Below the pieces are notes generated by a model. The model had not been told where the DNA came from and searched no databases. It worked only from the letters and a program-made list of their open reading frames with translations. The position numbers were made by a program, and so were the translations under genes. A stretch of DNA of 64,000 nt from Acanthornis magna (Eukaryota > Chordata > Aves > Passeriformes > Acanthizidae), in the NCBI GenBank assembly GCA_036785705.1, contig JAWUZG010000018.1:6793501-6857500 (forward strand), given 5' to 3'. Of the stretch, positions 21,301-33,848 are shown one piece after another (the first letter of the stretch is position 1; each line of letters opens with the position of its first letter).

Positions 21301-24300
21301 GAGTTACAAGTGTTTGTAAACAGAGCAGCCCCTAAAGCCAGGAATTTGTCTAAAGTGAGTGGTAAAAATTAAAGGAAGGCTGAGTGATCCTATAAAATCT
21401 TTGTAGCAATGTAAAGCAAAAGCTTATATTTTTCCAGTTCTTCACACAATACCAAATTCCAGCTCCTTGGCATAGCACTTGTCTTTCATTTGGGTTGAAA
21501 TTGTAAATGTACTAATTTCAAATCTTCTCTTATTGAAAAACATATTTTAAGATTTCTGGCGGCTTTAAGGTTCTGGCTTATAAAGAGAAGGACTGCCACA
21601 GAGCTGCAAGAAGAATTTTGTGATTAGTTTGTCAAAACCTCTGAAAAATAAAATATAGACCACGTGTATCACTATTAGGACGCGGTGCAGATTTCTTAAA
21701 GTACACAAGGAAATTAAAAGCCAACACTGTTACTTGTAGTAATGGTCACATTTGGCAATTTTCAAACTCATGGCAAATACTAATGTGAAAATATGTTACT
21801 TTTTAATTAATCATGTAAAAGTTAAGTTCAGTAAGTGAATAGCGTTTGTGAAAAGGGTTTTCAGTTAAGGTATAGGAAACTGACTTCAGGTTGTTCAGAT
21901 TTAGGAATCCAGTTTCTTTATGGGGCCATTTTATGTATTTGCTGGTACTCATATAAATGTAAAATGAATGTCATACATATTTATACACTGCATGAACTGC
22001 TGAGGCAATGCAGCAAATAAACAAGCCATATGTGAGAGAAGCTAAAAGGCCTGAATAGCCTAATAAATCTTGCATTAGACTTACATTTTATAAATACTAG
22101 GCCCTGTGGAGCACCACTGAAAAAACAGGAGTTCTTTTTGGAAGGTGAAACCTTTGCTTTTCCATTGTGTGAAGGACTTTGGACATGCAAATACATGTAA
22201 TTGTTTTACCAGTGACAGATGTATGAAGAATCCTTGTTCACCCTTTAAAACTGAAAAATTTCTAGTATTTGAAATGTTGAAGAAGAGAGTGAGTTGGCGA
22301 TCTTAAATCACTTTGATAAGGCAGCACTGGACACTGTGTGTGGGAGGAGGGAAGAAAAATGGTTCTTTAATCCTTCATTGTGCCAGCCTATATCTGTGAG
22401 TAAGCTGTATAAGAGCAAGACAAAATAACTTTTGCTTGCTGGGTAAGTCCTGGGGACAAAAATTGGTACTCAGCAGCTTGAAACTGATCTGGAAGTAAAG
22501 GATTGCCAATACTGATAAATGGCTCATCTCTCTAAATTCTTGTCCCATTCCAGTGGGGAGCCTAAAGAGCTGCACTCCCTGCTGGTGTAGCACAGGCAGA
22601 CAAAGCAAGAGGCATCAAGTCAAGGGATGAGAGTCCCATAGAACTGTTTTTGAAGCCTGTGCATGGCTGGAAGCTGTCTGGATCTGTTCATCAGGCAGAA
22701 AAGACTGAAGAGAGTGTGTTGAAGATCATTATTTTGTTCTTACAGGTTCCTAAAACTCACTGGTGTTTAAGACTGTATAAAGAAAACAATATTCCTGCAA
22801 GTTTCTTAATGCACTCAACACTGCTCCTACTGAAGTATATTGTATATTTTGTGAGATAATGCAGTATGGATGATTATATAAAATTTCGGTATTCCCATTT
22901 CTTGCATTTATATAAATCCTATGTTAGCATAAAAATTGTTAATGTAAAGGAATAGTCTACTTTGTAAGGTCTGTGTAGCCTAAGACCTCTTTTCTCTGTG
23001 GAACCTATCTAGAAGCTTATTTTGTGTGAGAGAAAGGGTCTTGGAGGGGAGAGTCTCCAGGGAGTAGGTTGGCTCCTTTGAGAGACTTGGGAACAAAAAG
23101 AGCCCACAAACATTTGTAAACAGGCAGAGAAGTGTCACCACTCTAAGCCTTCAGCAAGGAAATCTGTGTAGGGGAAAGCATTTTATGTTGCCTGATTGTT
23201 TTTGCTTTTTAAAAAATCTGTAAAAAGACTGGTTCTCAGTGTTAGTGAAGCTGTATAGTCTCTGGCTATGCTCACTGAAAACCCGTTGCATCTGTTTTTT
23301 AAAAGCTTGATATTTAATGAATACAGAATGTCATTCATAGCTTTATTAGTTAATTATTGGTAGGCTTAAAGGACATAATTCCACATTGATAGCTTTCCCA
23401 ATTACTACTGCATCCTGGTCATCTTAATTACTGAGAAACTTTTTGTGTAACTATTAAACATAAGCACTGTGTAACACAGAGAATATAGATTTGCCTAATT
23501 TTGCATGCAAAAGCAACCCTGTCCTGAGGTTTGCACAACCATATCACATAAAATTTAGTAAACACTCTAATTAATCTACTTTCCAAATGTATTTTACGGT
23601 TTTAAATCCACTGTGCAACCAAGTCATACTCACAGTCTTCTCAAACACATGCTCAAGAATGCCTATTGCCTCTTACTTCAGAGAAAAAGAGAAAGAATGG
23701 GAAGATTTTTCTTTGCATTGACAATCCAATTAAAACAGCAAGGTGGCAGGAATGATATCAATTCCTGTGAAAGCACTGTTTCAGTCATTGGTCGGCTCTT
23801 CATCTGGGAATTGTGGCATAGTAATCTGCAGCAAGGCGAAAAGAACAACACGGAAACAAATTTGAATTGTTGACCTAATTTTGGTAGTCCACCATTGCTG
23901 ACAGAAGTTCAAATGATCCCAAAGTATTCCTTATTATTGGAATGCCAAAACAGAAAGCTGTAACATAAAGGAGGCAGGCAATTGAAGAACTACTTTTATA
24001 TCTGTCAATGCTTCTACTATCCAAATAAAAGTTCTGTGTTTTGTCTACCAAAGAGGTATTTTGCAATAAAAACAAGAGATTAAAACATATCAGGAAAGTT
24101 TTCATCAATATTCCTGTGACTCAGGAAAAAAATGTTTGTTGGTAAGAACTTGCTGCTTATCATGTCTTTGATTTCTGCTATATCAATTTCAAAGTTGATA
24201 TTAAAAATAAAAAGTAAGAGAAGGTTTCTGAAGTCCTTTCATGTTTGTTAAGTCCGTTCACTGTGTAAAGAATGGAGATGGTGGTTGCACATTTCTACAA

Positions 24301-27300
24301 GTGTGTGTTGCTCAGGATATACAGAGTGGTCTACAAAGGTCACACCACAGTGTTTTCCTGCTGATAATTCTTCGTGTTGAAAGGCAATGACTCTGTGGCA
24401 TGATCTATGCTATTTCTTCCTTGGGCCATCATGCATTCACATTGAAACCTTTGTATAGATTGTCTTTGGGGATTGTTTTATATAGCTCTTTTTATCTTCT
24501 ACTATTTTTTTCCCCTTCCTTTTTTTCCCTCCCAGTCTGCTTTTGGTGCAGCCACAGCAGAAGGCAGGACATTTCTGGTTGTAATACTGTGCATTAGGCA
24601 GAGACTGAATGGGTAAAGGAGAGACCAAGTGCTGTATATTGGGTAAAAATGTCTGTTGCTGACATGTTCTGGCTGTCTAAATGCTAACTCTCATTCCTGA
24701 AGGGCTGCATCTATGCCACAGTTATTTATGTATAAATAAAGTCTTTGCTGTGTTGGAATCCCAGGGAATCTGGTACCAAAGTAAGTATCACAGTCTTAGA
24801 AATCAAAGAGCAGGGACAAGAATGGGAAGATGCAGTCTCCTTGCACATATTTTGTATGCCTGACAAATAAAACTCTTACTGAGAAGTTATAAATCCAATT
24901 AATACTATGGATAGAAAGCTTTGGAGTAGAATACAAGGCACCATAATAAAATGTCATAGGTTTTTTGAAAGAAACATGCTTTTTTAATCCTTGAACATTT
25001 GGTTGTACAAAAGAACCCCTTCCCTCCCTCCTCTAGCTGTTGATTAGAATAACTTCTGACAAAAAGCCGGTGATAATGTACATATTCCCATTCCAAAGCA
25101 TTTGCCAACTGAAATTTCTAGCAACTACTGCAGAGAACTCACAGATGTGTTCAACACTGTTTTCCCAAGAAATTGCCTTTTATTTGGGTCAGTCTTGTTT
25201 TATGCTTAGTCATTTTAAAACCAAAAAGCCTTGTTTCAAAAAGTCTTCAAAACGTGAATCAGCTTTAGAAGGACATGAGGAGGGCTTCCAAAACATTGAG
25301 GGAAACTGCTTTTCTGTTACCGTATTCCAAGGATGTGATTGCTCTTTATCTTATTTTTTCTGCTCTGGGAATAGTGACCCTTCCTGTTCCTATTTGAGGT
25401 GTGTAGGACAGAAGGAAGGTTTAGTACCACTCTTCTACAGAAAAGTGTTCTTTTGAGATCCCCACCCCTTATAGTCCACAGACCCTGCATATGCGGACTG
25501 TACACAACATTACCCCAGCTGTCAGAGGAATTGTCCACAACTGTTCTGCTTTCCAAGAAGAAATCTGAAATATCTATCCACCTTAGCAGTTATTTTTTAA
25601 TCCTTCTGTAAATAATGTTCTCTGTTTAAGAGTTAAAATGGACTGAGATGTCCCATGTGAACAGAGCTGGCTAAAATCTCTGAGAACCTGAGTGCTTTGC
25701 CTTTTTTGGGAATCTCAAGGAAAGGATGGAGGCTGGCATCAGTGTTTACTCTCTTACCTTTAAACTTGCTCTCAAGATGCGATGTTACCTGACATGATGA
25801 AGTAAAAGTGTGAGAAACAGAACTTTCACCAAAGATTCTATGTGTTGCAGTTTGAGATTAAAAAACCTGAACAAACAATCTTGGATACTTTCCAGCCTTT
25901 CCTAACTATTTGGGAAATATTGACAAATGTTGCAAGTCATTGCCATGTAAACAGAAAAAAACCCTTCATTTTTATAACACTGTATTTTGTCTAGAGGGCC
26001 ATTGTATAATAAAGAACATAACTGAATCAACTTTCTTTATTTAGCATGTGCTGCCATAACTACAGGATATGAACCTGTTTGTGACTTTGCACTGAATGAA
26101 ATTAGTAATGTATCAAACATCAGCTCATCTGTCAAATTATTTCTATAATAGTTTTGCTTCTTTGACAGGCTTTTGGTGTGTGTGTGGTATATTCTGAATT
26201 CTGAATGAATTTGAACAGCTGTAGTTTATGCTCTGTTTGTTTGTAGATTAACAGATACATTTCCACAGTAATAGCTTCCACTCTTTATCCTTCCTCTCCA
26301 CCCTTAGAAATAGATTTAGCTTAGCAGTAACTGGAAATGAGAAATTAAGTATCCAATTATTTTAAGTTATTTTTGTATTACCGTATCTTTTAAGAAGCTG
26401 TAGGAAGATTACTGAAGGATTATTAGGTTGTAGTTTTCCAGTGGTTGCTTGTAATTCGTTGTGAATAGCACTCTAACAACTTGTAGTGACAGGCGTAATT
26501 AAATGTTTCAAATTTGCCCCAGTTTTTGCAAGACATTGCCAATTAATCTCCCATTTTAATCTCACTGGTATACTATGCTACTGAAACATCCACTTTCAAA
26601 AGTAGATAGTCACATCACTATACTACTTCTTTTTATATGCTCTTATTGCTGTAATTTATGTAGGTTCTAGATTTTTGTTTCATTCTTCTCTCAAAACTTT
26701 TGAAAACACTTATGTAGTGAGGTCAGCTGGCCAAAAATATTAATAATGTTTTTTTTTTCCCAAATTTACTAGAGAATTTAAATAAAACTATTTATCCTAA
26801 TTATAAGATTTTTAGGATCTAATAATTTACCTGTAAGAAGAATGCATATTGCAGAATTAGTAGGGATGCTAAAAGACAAGTACATTTTTAATGTAGACAA
26901 ATTACCCTGATAAGTTTTGAATTTGAAGTTGTGGTTTTCTGTCTTTTTTTGCCTTGAGTCTTGTGGGTATTGGTCTGTTTTGTTATCATCTTACTGGCCT
27001 GATTGCTGTCTTTTACTTGCCTTTTACAAGTAAATTCTTGCTTTGTCTTAGCTGTTTCTATACTGCATGTTAATATGGGGAAGCCTTCTCTTTCCCTTTT
27101 ATTCAAATGTATTCAGATTGCTAACTGAAGGCCAGAAGCAACAACAATATGTTTTGTGTGTAATAACAATATTGGAGTAAGAATAGGGCAACTCAAAAAG
27201 AATTACGAAGATAAGGTGAAGTGAGACATATCTGACGTCATAAAAAAGAGGCGTTTGGCCTGAGGAAGTTTGTTACTATATAAATAAATTGAATTCCTCT

Positions 27301-28827
27301 TTTCCAGTGTTTTGTGCTACTTAAATATGCCGACTAAGCTGTTTCAGCACTTTGATCTTCTGGCATGATCTGGCCCTAGCTGTACTTTCATCCTTTTCAA
27401 AAGTATTCTCTCACAGCAGTGAATTTGGCCCTAAGGAAATGAGCATGCAGATTTCCTTTCTCCATTAAATACTACCTAGATGCCTGTCTTTATTGAACAA
27501 ATAAGCTAGTAAATTCCCTGAGGATTTAGGTTTTAAGCCACTAACAACAGAATCCACTGTGTCACCTTAAACAAACCCCTAGAGAGAAATGCAGTATTTC
27601 CCAGCAAGGGAAATGGTTTGGAAATTATGTTTTTGGGACTGGTATCGTTGGATGCAGTCCTGATGTATTTTTTGTGGAATACAGTTTTTTGTGAAGATTT
27701 GAACATTGCACATGATAGGAGTTATATCCATCATGTTTCAGTGCAGTTCATATGGGGTATTCTGTCTGGCTTCCAGCTCTCTTGCCCAAAAGGCAGAGTT
27801 TGACCTGTTCTGTGTTGTGTCTGCTCACCCTCTGCTTTGGAGACCCCCATATGGCCATGTCTGCTTAAGACATGGCTGAAATCTGTTTGCCTTCTTCAAT
27901 TCGTTTGTCCTCAATCTCTAATGCAAAGGGTATACCATGAGAAGATGTAGTGCTGAGGAAACTTTACTCTCTTTTTTGCACTCCACAGTGTAAAGAAGGT
28001 GCAGTTAAAAGTGTTTAGAGACTCTAGGAAAACTGAGGTAGATGGTACTCACCAAGGAACTTGAATTTCTTACAGTCATTAAGCTTTCAGAGTGGTATTT
28101 TCTATAAAGATAACTCCATAATGATAATTTTATTTCTGTAATTTTTTTATGTGCATGGGGAATATCAATCCAAGTTAACATGCAGTGAATATCCACAAAA
28201 ATTTGAATGCTTCTGTTGTTTCCCCTTGTGTTATAAATACCTTCAAATCTTATAAAGAAATATGAAGTAAGACAATATCAAGGCTCTGCCCATTGTCTTC
28301 TGATGGGGTTTTTTCAGGGAGGAAATTGTGATCATTACTTTCAAGAACAGAATTCAGGTTTTCTAAAATTCAGTCTTGTCCTCCTTTCAATATGACACGT
28401 GGTAACTTCCTTATGTAGGTGTATTTTTGGCATTAATAAAGATTCACAGCAGTAGTCAGTGTCTATGTGACAATTTATAGGTGGCCACCGGGACAATTTA
28501 GGCCTGTATCCCAAACCCCAGTAACTTGTGTTGAAATGCAATACAAATTCAGTGTTAGCTAGTCAGAGTTTGCAGTCTGGATTGACCTTGTCTAATTGCC
28601 GAGGAGCTTAGCAGCTTCCCCCTTGCTTTCACTGAGGACCATCGAGCAAATGCCACCATTGCATTTGTATTCTTAATAGAAAGAAGAAGCCACACTTGCA
28701 AATTCATGTGATGGCTTATTCTGCTGCATTTTGTTACCCTGTGTAAATATATTTCCATTGCATTACTACAATCAAAAGTGTTAATCAGATCTCATTTGTA
28801 TTAAATGTCTTTTTTTTTGTTCAACAG
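18399..28827. other. Gene-free stretch, low in recognised repeats
   Basis: About 10.4 kb with no supportable exon, RNA gene or clear mobile element. The 155-codon frame at 18652-19119 and the 138-codon frame at 25040-25456 have no recognisable similarity. They cross G+C-neutral sequence without splice logic, so I regard them as chance. A CpG-richer patch lies at about 20.60-20.85 kb. The rest is AT-rich unique-looking DNA. Confidence 0.45.
20595..20850. promoter_or_regulatory. CpG-richer patch, possible promoter or enhancer
   Basis: In a window generally poor in CpG, this 250-base segment has more than ten CpG dinucleotides (for example CATCGAGC, CCTCGAG, CTTCGCAG, GAGCGCAGCGC, CTGCGCAG, GGCGAGG, ATCGCAG, CGTGTG, GATGCG, CTTCGC, TTACGATA). 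It has no repeat signature. It lies 21 kb upstream of the JAKMIP1 start-codon exon, so an upstream non-coding exon or promoter is conceivable. No TATA box or clear donor site fixes the case. Confidence 0.25.
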
Positions 28828-28931
28828 ATGATGTCACTAATATTGCTCAGGAAGCCGTCCTTGCTGATGAAAAAGAGAATGTGCCAATAGGACTAGGAGG
28901 TGTGGTGTGGACAGTCCCAGAACAAACATAG
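28828..28931 (+). CDS. Candidate terminal coding exon of an unidentified transcript
   Basis: A strong splice acceptor (polypyrimidine run of about 9 T, then GTTCAACAG, ending 28827) opens a frame of 33 codons ending in TAG at 28929-28931. Read with the first two bases completing a codon from an earlier exon, the peptide contains NIAQEAVLADEKENVPIGLG and ends in WTVPEQT. It is compositionally protein-like (mixed acidic, polar and hydrophobic). It is followed by a (GCT)7 tract and an AATAAA at 29066-29071, 135 bases after the stop. I do not recognise the protein and could not locate an upstream exon. It could be the last exon of a novel or poorly conserved gene, an alternative transcript, or a chance combination. 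An alternative reading is an internal exon, as AAAGGTACTG near 29025 resembles a donor. Confidence 0.33.
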
Positions 28932-28940
28932 CTCGTGACA

Positions 28941-28961
28941 GCTGCTGCTGCTGCTGCTGCT
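28941..28961 (+). repeat. (GCT)7 trinucleotide repeat
   Basis: Seven perfect GCT units, starting ten bases after the stop codon of the candidate exon at 28.8 kb. Confidence 0.97.
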
Positions 28962-29065
28962 CAGTCTTCACTTCTTTAAATTAAAATCAAACACAACTGC
29001 CTCAGAAACCTGTGGACAAGAGAAAGGTACTGTGCATTTCCAGCATGTTGGTTGGGTCGGAAGAG

Positions 29066-29071
29066 AATAAA
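29066..29071 (+). promoter_or_regulatory. AATAAA, possible polyadenylation signal for the 28.8-kb candidate exon
   Basis: A canonical AATAAA lies 135 bases downstream of the stop codon of the candidate terminal exon. Such hexamers are frequent by chance in AT-rich DNA, so this supports the exon only weakly. Confidence 0.25.
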
Positions 29072-31232
29072 TCTGCCATACAGATATGATGCTGTCATTT
29101 TATTAAAAGACAATATAATTTGAACCTTAAAGTTTGAAATTCTTTTTGTACTGAGAGAGCCTTTTAAACCCAACCATATATCGCAGGCAGTAAAATAAAC
29201 CAAATCTATGTGAAGCTTTTTTCTTTGTGTGAGGTGCTTTGGTTCTCTTTACAGAGATGCTTTCTGGATGCACTGAGCAGATTTCTTGATAGGAAAATTT
29301 TCTTACTTGTGATTTTTTTCTTTATTAATTTTTAAAGTTGTTTCCTCAGCCCCCACCACCCATAGCATCTAAGATGTGCAGTACAGAGGGTGCTTAGTGT
29401 CTTATATTTATCATATGGTTGCCAACTTGACCACTGTGTTACCTCAGCTATATCTGTCACCATTAATAAAGAAGAAGGGCTTTAGTTGCTTTGGTCTCAG
29501 TCAAGAGAGCTAAGCTCCTTTGACAGACTTTCCCAGCCTTCTGTTGACTTTTATGTGTTTATAATATGCACTTGTCTGGGTATTCAGCAAGCACTTATGT
29601 ATGCCATGCATGCATCTTTTGTTTGCTTCAAGGATCATCTTAAAATTACCTGTTTCCTTCTATTAGAGAAGTATGGTAAGGATGACAGTTTAACACAGTG
29701 CCTAATTTTTGAGTTTTTCATCTTGTGGTAGTTCTGCACAATCCTAGGGTTATTAGGATTAGAAATACTAGGAAATAGTAAACCCACACTCTCTGTGACT
29801 GTCATTTCTGCAGCAAAATGCTGTTGGTCCCTAGAAAAGATACTTTTATCTAGAAAGATGTTGAGAATATAATCAAGGTTTGCCAGAAAACTGTAATACA
29901 GAAAGAAAAGCAAAGCAGCAGTCACCCAGAAAATATCCTTTCCCAATGGATATTTTGTGGTTTTCATAGTGAAATTGTTGCCTCTTTGCTACTCACAAAC
30001 TTTGCTTGATTTGAAATATACCCTGTTATATGTAGTATAGTGCACAGTGAACACTTCCTTCTCAGTTCTGAGCAGAAAAGTATGACACTAAATAAGGCAA
30101 GTGCTATGGGAACTAACAGCTGTAGAATGCATGATCATTAATGAAAAAGTCATGAAGAAGGAAAAAATAAAGTAAAAAATGTAGGATACAGACTGAGTCT
30201 TAGGGCCTATCTGTTTTCTATGACACTCAAATACAGCTATTACTTCATTGTAGTATCTTTGATTTTAACACTACAAAGAGTTTAATTATAGTATAGTCTT
30301 ACAAAGCAACATATAAAAGAGTGAAAAAGTATGTCTAAATGTTAATGTAATTAACTTTTACTGTAGAGAATAATTACTCTAATTTGTAATCTCTAATTTG
30401 TAACTAAATTTATTTTGGGGGTAACAGATAAACTGATGTGACTCCTAAATGCTCTCTTCTGTACCTGGGAGGGTAGTTCATCATTTACTTCTGACTGGGT
30501 TTAACACTTTATGGTAAATGCATGAGAAACTTCAGTCACAGATGTATCTAAAAAAATTATCTCCATATCTACTTAATAATAACAGAAAGTAAATGATGCT
30601 GGTTTTTAAAAGAACTAAAATGCTGAAATCTAAACCCAGCTGATGAGTGTTATAATTTGGCTTTCTGCAAAGGTGGATGTGTTTGAATTTTTAAATTTCA
30701 AAGGAATGCTATTTAAAGATTACTTTCCCCCTGTTGTCCTTTAGACTGTTCTGTTCCTGTACATCCAAACAGTTGAACATAGATTAAAAAATTGAATTAG
30801 ACTTAATAGTTTGTTTTGCTGACTCTCCATAATAAAGATGAAGTGTTCCAAACATGAAGTTTCCAAAATTTTGAAAAGTGATTTTGTCATGTGCAAATTA
30901 TCTATATCTATCCTAATAGTCTGAACTAGCTTATGAAAATTTGAACAGTGGGTTTTCGCCCTCTGGATTGCTTATGCACATTTACTCAGTGCTACAGGAA
31001 AAAATCCTGGCTATCTAGTCCCTGTTTGTCTTTTTGATTAGTCATATTTCTTGCGTATCAGTATCTTGTTATTTGTCTAGACTGTTCCTGATGTCTTCCA
31101 ACTGTCTCCTCAGAATGGAAGTGTCAACACAAGCATTCATGCAGGAATGGTGCTGCTGTATCGTGCAGCTGTGAGCTGGTAGTTTGCTTTAGAGAAGGAC
31201 TGGCTGCTTCTGTGAAAATTTAGGATTGCTGC

Positions 31233-31267
31233 AATGTGCCTGGCTCTGCAATAGGGCCAGGCACATT
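31233..31267. repeat. Perfect inverted repeat, 12-bp arms and 11-base loop
   Basis: AATGTGCCTGGC at 31233-31244 is followed after 11 bases by its exact reverse complement GCCAGGCACATT at 31256-31267. Pairing does not extend outward, so it is too short for an ordinary microRNA precursor. Confidence 0.9.
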
Positions 31268-32596
31268 TTTTTAAATGGTTTTTTATTTCTTTTGCTGTCT
31301 GATCATGAAATCTGCCAGAAATCGATATTTTCCCCCTTTCTTTGAATTGGTGAACATTAAACTGAGATAAATTTGAGTATTGCTCTCATGTTTCCATTTT
31401 TCCTGAACATCCTTTGAACAAATAATCTGTGCTGACTAATCCTCTATACAAATATTTCTTATGTTCACTGCCATGTGATTGCAGATCCATTTTTTTCCAA
31501 ACACAGAAAACAAGTACTATAACATGCTTGTGTCTAGAGAGTTTCTCTTGCAAATGTAACAAGGTAATACATTTGGGTGGCTGATAGCTGTGCAGCTGCT
31601 GGCAGAATTCCCACACATGTTTTGCCATTAGATAAGTCTGTGGTTGGTAATGGTCGTGTTGAGATAAGAGAAGTGACATTTCACTTGGTCGTCTAAAAGT
31701 AATCCTGTATGTGTTGAGTCTTAGAGGTCTTAAAAAGAAAACTAAACAAACTTTTCTGACACCTTGGAAAGGGGTCTCCAATATATGAGACTTGCTGTCC
31801 GGTATTAAGCACAGCAGATCTTCAGTCTTTTACGAAGCTCTTTGTATGTTCATAAATGAGTATGAATGGAAAAAAAAGGTATGAAGTGTGAGAAACCTGT
31901 AGCCTATGTGGTGTGCATTCAATAAACAGTAGTGAGAGGCCATAAAGTTGGCAGCTCTGAGAATTCCTTGTGATATACCAGTTTTGCAGTACCTGGTGCT
32001 TTTTCTTGATAAATACACTCTCTCTTGGTTATGGTTGTCTTTCTAGCTCTTTGTTTGGTTTTCGCAGCTCTTCAATTAATTTGTAATGTCAGTAGCTCCA
32101 AATGATGTTTTGAATATTAAATAGCTTTTATAATGGGATTTGATTATGGCAGTATATGTATGCATGTGGGTAAAAGCCTGCTTTATGCATAGCATTGTGT
32201 AAATGTTGATTTCTACGAGAAAAATCTTTAAGGACACTAATTTTAATCTCAACACCTGCAGCTTATCCTTTCTGAAGTAAACCTATCATGTGCACATATG
32301 CAGATACTATATTTATACAGATGTGCTGGATGTTATTACAACTCAGGACAAAAATGAGAGATTTTGTAGTAGAAGGGAGAGGGAGAGTATTTGGACATTT
32401 AATTAACTTCCAACAATCAATGCAAGAATTAAAAATGCACACTCTGGGACAGTGAAAGGAAACATACAACGTTGTTAATTACTGGTGAAGGCTTGCATAT
32501 CTCAAAGAAAACATCTAGTAATTTTCTATTCCTAATCCTTTACAACATTTGGGAAGTGTTAGTAAAGATCTTTTTGATGTTTCTAGATTTCTTCTT

Positions 32597-32614
32597 AAAA
32601 AAAAAAAAAAAAAA
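32597..32614. repeat. 18-base poly-A run
   Basis: An uninterrupted A run with no recognisable retroposon body on its 5' side. Confidence 0.95.
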
Positions 32615-33727
32615 GAGTATGTGTTTGTAGCATAGCCATTTGAATTGATATGCCCTGGGACAGGAATGAACATGGTTTCACTTAAGAAGTCCAGGTTTTT
32701 ACATTGTTCACTGAAACAGGCAGCATTTAAGCATTTTCCCTTTCATGTACAAGGGCAATGTATGCAAATAACAGCTAAGTCTTGATTTACTTGTAACTTT
32801 CGTTTTGCTAGTATAGTTTTGCTATGTAGGAGGTGAAAAATTGCAGTGTTATTACCCTAGCTGTGCTTACCTTAACCTTAAAGTAAAATCTTATTCACAT
32901 TTTCACCTAAAATTTAGGGAGATGATGTAGAAAGAACAGTTCTTGGCAATACCTATTTCCATATTTTTCCACTGAGTCTTCATTAAGACTGTTTGTCTGT
33001 AAAGTCACTGCCAGCACCCTAAATTTGAGGCTTCCCTCTGCCCCCTCTTTTAGGGGATGAGGGGGGAAAGGAACAGAACTGAACACTAAGATCAAATCAT
33101 AGCATAAATTATATTAATATATTTTTACACAACTGGATTTATAGATAGGATTGCAACTGTCAAATGTACATGGCAGTACAACTTGAATAAAGTTTTTTGT
33201 CCATGGTCAGAGATGAATTACAGAGCCATTTAGACCTTCCAGAGAATAGCCTTCTTTGCGGGCACCATGGCAAGAAGGAGCTTGTTTTCTGAAGCAATGA
33301 GGCATAAACATTTTTCATTGAACCGTTGGGACTTCTATAAGCTTATGGTGACACATCTTGGCCTCAACTTGCTGCAGAGCACTGGACCATCTTCACGGTC
33401 TGCTCTCTGAAACAGCACAGTGAAATGAAATCTTGATTTCTCAATGAAGGAGAGATGTTGTGTAGGTAAAGAGACATAAGGATGTTTTCTTCAGAGTGAG
33501 CAACGAATCACTTTTTAATGCCCCTAAGTGTCCAAATCAGCTTGACTATGACAGCACACAGCAGTTTAGGATACGCTGCTAACAATGCTGTGCCCCCATA
33601 AATTGGATATCCCCATAAGTTGCATGCGCAACTTGCATACTCGAGAACTCAAAGTTGCATGTGCAAGGAGTCTTGTTATTTATAACATTATCCCAAATTT
33701 AGGAAGCTTTTAGGAAGCTTTATGTCC

Positions 33728-33848
33728 ATATATATCTATATATATCTATACCTATATCTATCTATATATATATATATATATATCTGTATGTAGTATGTAT
33801 GTATGCATGCATGTGTATGTATATATATATACACACACACACATATAA
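33728..33848. repeat. Composite TA/TATC/TATG/CA microsatellite
   Basis: TATATC-type units pass into (TA)n, then (GTAT)n and GCATGCATG, then (TA)n and (CA)n over about 120 bases. Confidence 0.95.

Noticed and set aside
31233..31267. microRNA precursor
   Set aside because: The stem is only 12 bp and pairing does not continue outward as a 60-80 base precursor needs.
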